A stretch of DNA of 64,000 nt. Origin: Eubacteriales bacterium (lineage in GTDB: Bacteria; Bacillota; Clostridia; Lachnospirales; Lachnospiraceae). Made by a program: the position numbers and the translations under genes. The notes beneath the pieces were generated by a model that saw nothing but the letters and a program-made list of their open reading frames with translations, was not told the origin of the DNA and searched no databases. Where the stretch lies: positions 78,614-142,613 of the forward strand of contig JAUNGC010000005.1 in NCBI GenBank assembly GCA_030524745.1, given 5' to 3'. Below are positions 10,281 to 18,368 of the stretch, in pieces; the first letter of the stretch is position 1, and each line of letters starts with the position of its first letter.

Positions 10281-10370
10281 ACCGGAATTTGTTAAAAATG
10301 CGCGGCTTGAAAGGCCGTATCTGTCGTCTGACAAGGCGACTATAAAAAAGAATTGCAGGAGGGCGTTACG

Positions 10371-12869
10371 ATGAATGAAAAGCTGTATAGGATGATGAAC
10401 TGGCCGGAAATCGAGGCGGTCATCTACTCGGAGGAGGACGATCCGCACAAAATTTTAGGACCGCATGAAGAAGGAAACGAGACGGTGGTGCAGGCTTTCT
10501 TCCCGGATGCGGTATCTGTTTTATTGCTGGCAAATAACGGCGGAGAATATTGGATGGAGATGGAAGACGAGGCGGGCTATTTTGCCGTACTGATTCCGGA
10601 AAGAGAACTGGGCGGATATCGTTACCGGATCACGTATGGAGACGGCGCGCAGGTGGAAACGGAAGATCCTTACCGGTTCGGACCGGTCATCACAGCGGAA
10701 GATACGGCGAAATTCAATGCCGGCATTCACTATGAAGCATACCGGATTCTGGGCGCCCATCTGATGACTATTGACGGCGTGGACGGCGTACATTTCGCGG
10801 TCTGGGCGCCCAATGCGATGCGCGTCAGCGTAGTGGGGGATTTCAACAACTGGGACGGCCGTATTCATCAGATGCGCAGACTTTGGGACTCCGGGATTTT
10901 TGAACTGTTTATTCCGGGCGTGAAAGAGGGCGAAAACTATAAGTATGAACTGAAGGTGAAGGGCGGACTGACTTATTTAAAGGCGGATCCCTATGCCTTC
11001 GGACAGCAGATGCGGCCGGAGACGGCTTCGGTTGTCCGCAGCATCGACGGGTTTGCATGGGAGGATGAAGACTGGATCGCTGCGCGCGAGAAAAAGGACT
11101 TTAAACAGGAGCCGGTCAGCGTTTATGAGATGTATCTGGGTTCTTTTGCAAAGCCGGACGACGGCAGGATCTATTATAATTACAGAGAACTTGCTCCTCT
11201 GGTGGTTTCCTATATTCGGGAAATGGGATATACCCATGTGGAACTGATGCCGGTGATGGAGCATCCCTTCGACGGCTCCTGGGGCTATCAGGTGATCGGA
11301 TATTACGCGCCCACGTCCAGGTATGGAACGCCGGAAGATTTCATGTATTTTGTCAATGAACTGCACAAGGCGGGAATCGGCGTGATTCTGGACTGGGTGC
11401 CCGCACACTTCCCGCGGGATACTTACGGCCTTTCCAATTTTGACGGAACCTGTCTGTATGAGCACAGGGATCCCCGGCAGGGTTCCCATCCTCACTGGGG
11501 AACGCTGATCTACAATTACGGCCGTCCGGAAGTGCGCAACTATCTGATTGCCAATGCGCTTTACTGGATCGAGCAGTTCCACGCGGACGGGATCCGTATG
11601 GACGCCGTGGCTTCCATGCTCTATCTGGACTACGGAAAGAACGACGGCGAATGGGTTGCCAATATGTACGGCGGTCATGAGAATCTGGAAGCGGTGGAAT
11701 TTTTAAAACATGTGAACAGCATGATTGCAAAACGCGGAAGAGGGGCGCTGACCATTGCGGAAGAATCCACGGCATGGCCGAAGGTTACGGGAGATCTGGA
11801 CGACGACGGGCTTGGCTTTTCCATGAAGTGGAATATGGGATGGATGAACGATTTCCTGGGCTATATCCGCAACGATCCGTATTTCAGATCCTATCATCAC
11901 GGTGAAATCACTTTCTCCATGATCTACGCTTACAGCGAGCACTTCATGCTGGTGCTTTCTCATGACGAGGTGGTGCACGGCAAGGCTTCCATGCTTGGAA
12001 AGATGCCGGAAAATGAGGAAGAGAAGTTCGCAAATCTGAAAACGAGTTATGGTTATATGATGACTCATCCCGGAAAGAAGCTGTTATTCATGGGCCAGGA
12101 TATCGGAGAATACGATGAATGGAATGAAAACCGCAGCGTGGAATGGGAACTTCTGAAAGAAGACAAGCATAAGGGACTTCAGCAGTTTGTGAAGAAATTA
12201 AACGAACTGTACCGCGACTGCCCTGCGATGCATGAGAAGGATACGAGTTGGGAAGGCTTTGAATGGATTAACTGCATCGACGCCAACGATTGTATTCTTA
12301 CCTATCTTCGGAAGGACGGAAAAGAAGAAGATACGCTGATCGTGAGCGTGAATTTTGCAAATGTGGAACGCAAGGACTATTTTATCGGCGTGCCTTTTGA
12401 AGGAAAATATAAAGAAATACTGAATTCCGACGAAAAGAAGTTCGGCGGACAGGGACGCGTTAACAGAACTGTAAAGGAAGCGGTCGAAAAAGAGTGCGAC
12501 GGCAGAGAACTCGCAATTAAAATTCATCAGGCGCCGCTTTCCGTCAGCATTTTCTCCTATACGCCCTATACGGAAGAAGAAAAACTCGCCATGAAGAAGG
12601 CGGAGGAAGAAAAAGCGAGGAAGAAAGCGGAAGCTGCCGCTGCGAAAAAGAAAGGTAAAAAGGCGGCCCCCGCAAAGAAAAAGACGCTGAAGGAAGAACT
12701 TACGGAAAAGGTGGAGCAGGCTGACGCCGTCATCTCTTCCGGGTTGGAAAAGGAAAAGCCGGTGAAGGTTTCCCGGAAAAAGAAAGCGGAGGCGCAGACA
12801 GAAGAAGAAAAGACTGTCAAAAAGAGCGATAAGCCCAAAAGCGCCGGGAAAGGAAAGAAGAAAGCATGA
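10371..12869 (+). CDS. glgB: 1,4-alpha-glucan branching enzyme with extra basic tail
   Basis: Introduces alpha-1,6 branches into glycogen. Order of parts: N-terminal CBM48-like region (to about 230), then a GH13 barrel with DWVPAHFP, catalytic Asp in GIRMDAVASM, catalytic Glu in IAEESTAW, and LSHDEVVHGK, then the C-terminal beta domain ending near residue 740. A Lys/Ala/Glu-rich, histone-H1-like tail of about 90 residues follows, which ordinary GlgB proteins lack. Start chosen at 10371 because AGGAGG lies 8 nt upstream. The stop overlaps the next start by 4 nt. No other glycogen genes are in the window. Confidence 0.95.
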   Translation: MNEKLYRMMNWPEIEAVIYSEEDDPHKILGPHEEGNETVVQAFFPDAVSVLLLANNGGEYWMEMEDEAGYFAVLIPERELGGYRYRITYGDGAQVETEDPYRFGPVITAEDTAKFNAGIHYEAYRILGAHLMTIDGVDGVHFAVWAPNAMRVSVVGDFNNWDGRIHQMRRLWDSGIFELFIPGVKEGENYKYELKVKGGLTYLKADPYAFGQQMRPETASVVRSIDGFAWEDEDWIAAREKKDFKQEPVSVYEMYLGSFAKPDDGRIYYNYRELAPLVVSYIREMGYTHVELMPVMEHPFDGSWGYQVIGYYAPTSRYGTPEDFMYFVNELHKAGIGVILDWVPAHFPRDTYGLSNFDGTCLYEHRDPRQGSHPHWGTLIYNYGRPEVRNYLIANALYWIEQFHADGIRMDAVASMLYLDYGKNDGEWVANMYGGHENLEAVEFLKHVNSMIAKRGRGALTIAEESTAWPKVTGDLDDDGLGFSMKWNMGWMNDFLGYIRNDPYFRSYHHGEITFSMIYAYSEHFMLVLSHDEVVHGKASMLGKMPENEEEKFANLKTSYGYMMTHPGKKLLFMGQDIGEYDEWNENRSVEWELLKEDKHKGLQQFVKKLNELYRDCPAMHEKDTSWEGFEWINCIDANDCILTYLRKDGKEEDTLIVSVNFANVERKDYFIGVPFEGKYKEILNSDEKKFGGQGRVNRTVKEAVEKECDGRELAIKIHQAPLSVSIFSYTPYTEEEKLAMKKAEEEKARKKAEAAAAKKKGKKAAPAKKKTLKEELTEKVEQADAVISSGLEKEKPVKVSRKKKAEAQTEEEKTVKKSDKPKSAGKGKKKA

Positions 12870-13756
12870 GGCAGATTTATTTTCTGCTTATGAGTAATAT
12901 GCAGGATGCGGATGCGGTTGTGGCGGAAGTGGAAGAGAAAATCGGTTTTTTTGAACGTCATTTGAATGAATTGCCGGATATGCTTCTGGCTCTGGGCGTC
13001 CGGGTGGTGATGGCGATGGTTGTTTTCGCCATCGGCACCCGCGTGATCGCCTTCCTGCGAAAAATTGTGAAAAAGGCGCTGGCGAAATCCAGCGCCTCTA
13101 AAGAAGCGGAGCAGTTTCTGGATTCTGCAATCAAAGCGCTTCTGTATGTGATCCTCATTTTCATGATTCTGCAACTCTTCGGCGTACAGGCGGCGAGCAT
13201 TGCAACCGTGATCGGCTCTGTCGGCGTGACGGTGGCGCTTGCCATACAGGGAAGTCTGACCAACTGCATCGGCGGCATTCTGATTCTGACCCTGAAGCCT
13301 TTTAAGGTTGGAGATTATATCGTCGAGGACACCTACAAAAACGAGGGCGTGGTGCGGGAAATCACGATTTTCTATACGAAGCTGTTTACTTATGACAATA
13401 AGATGATTCTCGTGCCGAACGGCACGCTGGCCAACTGCAGTCTGACCAACGTGACGGACGCGACGGAAAGACGCGTGGATTTGACGGTGGGGATTTCCTA
13501 TGACTCCGATATCAGGCAGGCCAGAAGCGTGGTAGAACGGCTGGCCGCACAGCATCCGCTGGTGTTAAAAGACCGGGACGTTTCCGTATATGTGGATTCC
13601 CTGGGGGACAGTAGCGTCGTGCTGGGAATCCGCTTCTGGGCAAAGAAGGAAAATATCTGGAAGGCGAGATGCGAAATGCTGGAGAACATCAAGTACGCGT
13701 TTGACGAGGAAGGAATCCGGATTCCGTTCAATCAGTTGGATGTACATCTCATGTAA
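12866..13756 (+). CDS. MscS-family small-conductance mechanosensitive channel
   Basis: A 296-residue inner-membrane channel that releases osmolytes on hypo-osmotic shock. Three hydrophobic helices lie in the first 130 residues; the pore helix region reads GSVGVTVALAIQGSLTNCIGGILI, followed by the MscS beta-domain start KPFKVGDYI and a soluble alpha/beta C-terminal domain. ATGA overlap with glgB means translational coupling, an odd partnership that may simply reflect compaction. Internal ATGs near the N-terminus leave the exact start slightly uncertain. Confidence 0.9.
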   Translation: MRQIYFLLMSNMQDADAVVAEVEEKIGFFERHLNELPDMLLALGVRVVMAMVVFAIGTRVIAFLRKIVKKALAKSSASKEAEQFLDSAIKALLYVILIFMILQLFGVQAASIATVIGSVGVTVALAIQGSLTNCIGGILILTLKPFKVGDYIVEDTYKNEGVVREITIFYTKLFTYDNKMILVPNGTLANCSLTNVTDATERRVDLTVGISYDSDIRQARSVVERLAAQHPLVLKDRDVSVYVDSLGDSSVVLGIRFWAKKENIWKARCEMLENIKYAFDEEGIRIPFNQLDVHLM

Positions 13757-13817
13757 CAGTTTGGCCCAGAACTTTTATCATCTCATGGACTCGGAATGAA
13801 AAAATATCAAAAAGGGC

Positions 13818-13846
13818 TTGCAAAATGCAGCGCCAGCGTATATAAT
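13818..13846 (+). promoter_or_regulatory. tRNA-Thr promoter
   Basis: TTGCAA (13818-13823), exactly 17 nt, then TATAAT (13841-13846), 17 nt before the mature tRNA 5' end. Confidence 0.85.
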
Positions 13847-13863
13847 ATCGAGTGTTGAGATTT

Positions 13864-13936
13864 GCTGGAATAGCGCAGTCGGTAGCGCAACTGATTCGTA
13901 ATCAGTAGGTCGAGGGTTCGAGTCCCTTTTCCAGCT
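13864..13936 (+). tRNA. tRNA-Thr, anticodon CGT
   Basis: Seven-pair acceptor stem GCTGGAA/TTCCAGC, D arm, anticodon stem ACTGA/TCAGT with loop TTCGTAA (anticodon CGT at 13897-13899, reads ACG), variable loop, and TTCGAGT in the T arm. No CCA is encoded. It stands alone with its own promoter and terminator. Confidence 0.96.
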
Positions 13937-13938
13937 TG

Positions 13939-13992
13939 AAAAAAGAGTTGCTGTAAATCAGTGTTTTTACTGGTTTGCAGCAACTCTTTTTT
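13939..13992 (+). terminator. Terminator after tRNA-Thr
   Basis: Long A-rich/T-rich stem: AAAAAGAGTTGCTG pairs with CAGCAACTCTTTTT, with an inner stem and a final T run. It may also serve the convergent AraC gene. Confidence 0.88.
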
Positions 13993-14025
13993 GCTATTTA
14001 TACCGGCGGGAAGCATATTTTATGG

Positions 14026-14925
14026 CTAAGAGTAATTGGTAATTTTTCCGGCGAACAATTGCCGGTATTCTGTTGGGGTCATGGAACGGCAATTCACATA
14101 AGCTCTTTCAAAGGAATGATAGCTGGCAAAGCCAAGTCTGGCAGAGATCTCAGATACGGGAATCGTTGAATTTACAAGCAGAAAATCAGCTTTTGTCATT
14201 TTCTGATCTGTGATGTACTGCTTCAGGGTCATGCCGGAAAAACGCTTGAAAAGCTTGGAGAGGTATTTTTCATTGTAATTGAATTGTCTGGCGATGTCGG
14301 ATATTTTCAGCGGCTTATGCATTTCATGACTGATATAACCCGAAATATCATTGAACAACTGCCTGGGACCGTTATTGTTTCCGGAAGACTCGTTTTGATA
14401 AGAAATCCTGTGTTGATTGGCAATTTCACATAGGATCAATGTGGAAAGCAAGTCGGTATAGCAATTTTCATAACCGGACAGAATACTGTCCTGAAGGCGT
14501 ACCATCAGCAGCAATGCCTTTTCGGGAACGGCAAGTTTATTGTGTACCGGTATGAGGATGTTATCCCGGCCGTCATTGATATAGTCCTGACTCAGGCTGC
14601 TTCTTGGAGATACATCCCGACAGTTGAAATGCATCCAGTAAAAGCTGCAGTTTGACTTCTGGAACCCTTTTCGGATTTTATCCATTTTTGTATTGCCGGT
14701 ATTTTTTAACGGAGGAGCAAGCAAAAGATATTCGCCCTCGCCGACGGTATATTTTTCATCCTGATATTTGATGTAAAGTTTATTTCTCGTAACAATGATT
14801 AGTTCAAAGTCTTCCAGTCTGGAAGCGGGGTGCGTCCAGTTTTCGTCAAGAGATTCAAATTTTCCGGCGCGGCTGAAGGATACCGGAGTGGAAATATGAA
14901 TGGAATAGGCCAATATTTGTCTCAT
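14026..14925 (-). CDS. AraC-family transcriptional regulator
   Basis: A 299-residue regulator. The N-terminal half (to about 180) is a cupin-like sensor domain (YTVGEGEYLLLAPP). The C-terminal 100 residues carry two helix-turn-helix units: KPLKISDIARQFNYNEKYLSKLFKRF and the second ending in the AraC signature ARLGFASYHSFERAY...TPTEYR. Divergent from the sugar ABC transporter and glycosidase operon, so it is the likely carbohydrate-responsive activator. AAGGA lies 8 nt before the ATG at 14925. Confidence 0.93.
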   Translation of the reverse strand: MRQILAYSIHISTPVSFSRAGKFESLDENWTHPASRLEDFELIIVTRNKLYIKYQDEKYTVGEGEYLLLAPPLKNTGNTKMDKIRKGFQKSNCSFYWMHFNCRDVSPRSSLSQDYINDGRDNILIPVHNKLAVPEKALLLMVRLQDSILSGYENCYTDLLSTLILCEIANQHRISYQNESSGNNNGPRQLFNDISGYISHEMHKPLKISDIARQFNYNEKYLSKLFKRFSGMTLKQYITDQKMTKADFLLVNSTIPVSEISARLGFASYHSFERAYVNCRSMTPTEYRQLFAGKITNYS

Positions 14926-15215
14926 AATAAGATTCCTTTTTGGAATAAAAAATTCCTTTTCGTCATAAAAAAACCTTCAGATTTATTATTTTTTACCATA
15001 AAATTGGAATAAAACGATAAAAAATAGCACTTTTTTCACATAATTGAAATGTTACTTTTTTGATTAATGTATCCTTTTACTTAATAGATTATAGCATATG
15101 AAAATGCTAAAATAAACAAAAATGAATCAGGAATACATGAATTTGTAGACATATTTTATATATTTGTGATTCATGTTTGGGACATTTGTATTTTCTATCC
15201 AAGGAGGAAAACGGT
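14926..15215. promoter_or_regulatory. AT-rich divergent control region between the AraC gene and the sugar operon
   Basis: 290 nt, very A+T rich. It holds the dyad TAGCAT-N6-ATGCTA (15092-15109) and a wider pair ATGAATCA (near 15122) / TGATTCAT (near 15167), which are candidate operator sites for the AraC regulator. No single convincing -35/-10 pair stands out; several weak AT-rich ones exist. Confidence 0.45.
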
Positions 15216-16490
15216 ATGAAGAAAAGAGTTTTGGCACTGTTGACGGCGGCTGTGGCAGCCGGACTGACAGCCTGTTCCGGAGCCGGGCAGGCGGTGGAAG
15301 AGAAGGAAATCAGCGAAGAAACGGTTTCTGCCGGAGACGATGCAGTTTCCGGTGAAAAGACGGTCCTTAACTTTTACGAGCATGCGGATAATGAAGCGAT
15401 CGCAAAGATGCAGGTTGAGGCATATAACGCTATGCAGTCTGATGTGGAGGTCAGATTATCTATCATTGCCAATGACGATTACGACGATAAGATCAAAATT
15501 ATGTTATCAGGCGGGGCGGATATCGATGTGTTCTGGATCCGCAGCGGCGATCAGGCAAGACAAATGGCAGGCGGCGGCGCGGTTCTGGCATTGGATGAGC
15601 TGATGGAAAAAAATGGAGTGGATTATACGGATTATGGAGATATGGGAGAGCAGTTCTTTTATGACGGACAAACATACGGCCTGCCTGCCAATCAGACCTG
15701 CTGGCTTCTTTTCTATAACAAAACACTGTTTGACGAAGCGGGTCTGGAATATCCGACTGATCTGACATGGGATGCGTATGCGCAGCTTTGCAAGGAACTG
15801 ACAACAGACGAAACGCAGGGCGGTCTTCTCGTGAACTGGATCATGAATATCGGATCTGTTGCGGCGGGAGAATATCTGACGGACAGGGAACTCGAACGGA
15901 CAAAGGAGTATGTGCAGTTTCTGAATCGTGTATATAATGAGGACCAATCGAATATGAGCCTGGAAGAAATGTCGGGTTCCTTCGATGTGAATTCCGTTTT
16001 TGCAGAGGGAAATACTTATATGATGATAAACGGGGACTGGACTTTCCAGCTTTTCCCGGACTATGCCCCGGGATTTGAATGGGCTGCGGCGCCGCTTCCG
16101 CATTTTGAAGATGTTCCGGTGGGATCGTCCATTGGCACGGCGCCCGCGTATGGCATCAATGCGAAGTCTGAGAAGACGGAAGCGGCATTTGATTTTATCA
16201 GATTCTGCAACTATTCTGACGAGGGAGCGGTTATTTATGCGAAGAACGCATCGGTGCCCTGTTACCCCAGCGAAGAGGCGTTGGAGGTTTATAGACAGAG
16301 CGTAACGATACCCGGGACGGAATATGTGTTTTCTGCAAGCGTGCGCGGACAGGACGGAGTGGAAGAAAATTATAGTGAGATTAAACAGGCATATGTGGAG
16401 GAAATAACAGAATATCTGATCGGCAACTGTGAGATCGATACAGCGTTCGGGAATTATAAACAGCGCCGGAATGAAATTTCTGCCAAGTAG
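15216..16490 (+). CDS. Sugar ABC transporter substrate-binding lipoprotein
   Basis: A 424-residue family-1 (MalE-like) extracellular solute-binding protein. It has a signal peptide with lipobox LTAC near residue 20, an acidic linker, then the fold start TVLNFYEHADNEAIAKM and typical ...GADIDVFWIRSG..., FYDGQTYGLP, and GINAKSEKTEAAFDFIRF stretches. AAGGAGG precedes the ATG at 15216. First gene of an operon with two permeases and two glycosidases; likely binds a mannose- or arabinose-containing oligosaccharide. No ATPase is encoded here, so a shared MsmK-type ATPase is probably used. Confidence 0.93.
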   Translation: MKKRVLALLTAAVAAGLTACSGAGQAVEEKEISEETVSAGDDAVSGEKTVLNFYEHADNEAIAKMQVEAYNAMQSDVEVRLSIIANDDYDDKIKIMLSGGADIDVFWIRSGDQARQMAGGGAVLALDELMEKNGVDYTDYGDMGEQFFYDGQTYGLPANQTCWLLFYNKTLFDEAGLEYPTDLTWDAYAQLCKELTTDETQGGLLVNWIMNIGSVAAGEYLTDRELERTKEYVQFLNRVYNEDQSNMSLEEMSGSFDVNSVFAEGNTYMMINGDWTFQLFPDYAPGFEWAAAPLPHFEDVPVGSSIGTAPAYGINAKSEKTEAAFDFIRFCNYSDEGAVIYAKNASVPCYPSEEALEVYRQSVTIPGTEYVFSASVRGQDGVEENYSEIKQAYVEEITEYLIGNCEIDTAFGNYKQRRNEISAK

Positions 16491-16504
16491 CCATTGCCAT
16501 ATGC

Positions 16505-16546
16505 AGATATCCGATGTTTCCGGGCAGGGACATCGGATATCTTTCT
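16505..16546 (+). terminator. Intercistronic hairpin after the binding-protein gene
   Basis: A perfect 13-bp stem (16505-16517 with 16530-16542) followed by a weak T-rich tract. It lies between the binding protein and the first permease, the usual place for a partial terminator or RNA-stabilising hairpin that keeps binding-protein mRNA in excess. Confidence 0.7.
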
Positions 16547-16575
16547 GCTTTTGGAACGGAAAGAGGATTGCGTAT

Positions 16576-17469
16576 ATGAACAAAAGGAAAATGAGTAAAC
16601 TGAATCGAAAGGAATGGCTGGCAGGCATTTTGTTTTTGCTTCCGAATCTGGCCGGTTTTCTGGTTTTCACGGCGTTTCCCGTCATTATGGGATTTTATAT
16701 CAGTCTGACCGATTATACGGGATTTGGAGATATGAATTTTGTCGGTCTGTCGAATTATGCCAGGATGTTTTCCGACAGCAGTTTTCGGATTGCGCTGCAA
16801 AATAATTTGTTTTACACATTGACATGCGTGCCGCTTACGCTTTTGTGTTCTTTGCTTTTAGCGTTAATGCTCAACAGAAAACTTTATGGCGGACATATAT
16901 TTCAGACGCTGTACTTTTTTCCGAATCTGACGTCCATGGTGGCGATCGGCTGCGTGTGGCTGCAGTTGTTTGAAAGCAAGAATGGACCGGTTAATCAGAT
17001 GCTGAGAAATATCGGAATTTCCGATCCGCCAAAATGGTTTTGGGGGACTTCAACGGCGCTTTTGACGATTGTGATTGTCGTCGTCTGGAAACAGGCGGGC
17101 TACTATATGATTATGTTTCTGGGAGGTTTGAAAAATATCAATCCCGAACTGTATGAAGCCGCCAAAATAGACGGAGCAGGAGCGTGGGGAGCCTTCCGGC
17201 ATATTACATGGCCGATGTTGTCGCCGACCACTTTTATGGTGACGATTCTGACCTTTATCGCTTCCTTTCAGGTGTTCGATATCATTAATGTCACTACAGA
17301 AGGCGGCCCCGGCCGTTCCACACAGGTGCTGGTCATGCGCATCTATCAGGAGGCCTTTAAATACGGCCGCATGGGATATGGTTCGGCAATTGGATACTTT
17401 CTGTTTCTGATCATCTTTATCATCACGGCGATTCAATGGTACGGACAAAGAAAATGGGTTGTGGAATAA
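16576..17469 (+). CDS. Sugar ABC transporter permease (MalF/UgpA type)
   Basis: A 297-residue inner-membrane permease with six hydrophobic segments and the cytoplasmic EAA loop LYEAAKIDGAGAWGAFRHITWPML. The ATG at 16576 is used because AGAGG lies 9 nt upstream and the protein then begins with a short basic N-terminus before the first membrane helix (WLAGILFLLPNLAGFLVF). It partners with the next permease, whose start lies 14 nt after this stop. Confidence 0.93.
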   Translation: MNKRKMSKLNRKEWLAGILFLLPNLAGFLVFTAFPVIMGFYISLTDYTGFGDMNFVGLSNYARMFSDSSFRIALQNNLFYTLTCVPLTLLCSLLLALMLNRKLYGGHIFQTLYFFPNLTSMVAIGCVWLQLFESKNGPVNQMLRNIGISDPPKWFWGTSTALLTIVIVVVWKQAGYYMIMFLGGLKNINPELYEAAKIDGAGAWGAFRHITWPMLSPTTFMVTILTFIASFQVFDIINVTTEGGPGRSTQVLVMRIYQEAFKYGRMGYGSAIGYFLFLIIFIITAIQWYGQRKWVVE

Positions 17470-17482
17470 AGGAGAGTGGGAC

Positions 17483-18316
17483 ATGAAAAATAAGAGAAGA
17501 AGGATGATAAATAATATTATCATGTTTATCATAGCTGTATTGGTGACGGTCGTTATGGTTGTTCCGTTTTTATGGATGCTTGGCGCTTCTTTTAAGCTGA
17601 GGAGTGAGATCTTTACAGTGCCGATTCAGTGGATTCCAAAGACCTTTCATCTGGATAATTATTATGAGGTCCTGCATGAGATCAACTTTCCGGTTTACTT
17701 TTGGAATACGGCCAAAATTACAATCAGCATTACGCTGCTGCAGGTGCTCACCTGTTCCATGGCGGCTTATGCGTTCTCCAAGCTGAAATGGCCCGGAAGG
17801 GATCTGGTATTTTTGCTGTATCTGGGAACCATGATGATTCCGTGGCATGCAATTATGATCCCACAGTTTATCATCATACAGCGGCTCGGGTTATACGATA
17901 ATCATCTTTCACTGATATTGACCGGGGCATTCAGCGTTTTTGGAGTATTTGTTCTGCGACAGAATATGGTGAGTATTCCGGACAGCATATGCGAGGCGGC
18001 GAAAATAGATGGCTGCAGTCCGTTTGGCATCTATGCGAGAATCATCCTTCCGTTGACCAAAAACGGTATTCTTACGTTAGTTGTGCTGACCTTCAATACG
18101 GTATGGAATGATTACATGGGACCGATGATATATCTGGACAGCGATGCAAAGCGGACGATTCAATTGGGACTGGCTACCTTTAAGCGCCAGTATGACGCTA
18201 ATTACGGAGCGATCATGGCGGGAACCGTCATATCGCTCATTCCGGTCGTTGTGATCTATATGATTGCACAAAGATATATTGTCGACGGCATCGCCTATTC
18301 CGGGGTGAAAGGATGA
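17483..18316 (+). CDS. Sugar ABC transporter permease (MalG/UgpE type)
   Basis: A 277-residue permease: first membrane helix near residues 12-35, then the EAA loop ICEAAKIDGCSPFGIYARIILPLTK, and the C-terminal VDGIAYSGVKG typical of the MalG class. AAGGAGAG precedes the ATG at 17483. Second permease of the importer fed by the lipoprotein at 15216. The glycosidase gene begins about 50 nt later. Confidence 0.93.
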   Translation: MKNKRRRMINNIIMFIIAVLVTVVMVVPFLWMLGASFKLRSEIFTVPIQWIPKTFHLDNYYEVLHEINFPVYFWNTAKITISITLLQVLTCSMAAYAFSKLKWPGRDLVFLLYLGTMMIPWHAIMIPQFIIIQRLGLYDNHLSLILTGAFSVFGVFVLRQNMVSIPDSICEAAKIDGCSPFGIYARIILPLTKNGILTLVVLTFNTVWNDYMGPMIYLDSDAKRTIQLGLATFKRQYDANYGAIMAGTVISLIPVVVIYMIAQRYIVDGIAYSGVKG

Positions 18317-18368
18317 AACTCGGACAGAAACGGGAAGCCTTATAACTGATTTTAGAAAGGGGACTGAA

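Noticed and set aside
12566-13555. Long open frame on the minus strand
   Set aside because: Antisense to the glgB tail and the MscS gene; composition mirrors the Lys-rich coding strand and no family motif is seen.
13864-13936. tRNA-Thr as prophage attachment site
   Set aside because: It is 28 kb from the integrase with intact host genes between.
15507-16685. 392-codon minus-strand frame
   Set aside because: Lies opposite a clear sugar-binding lipoprotein with normal start and motifs; no RBS or recognisable domain.
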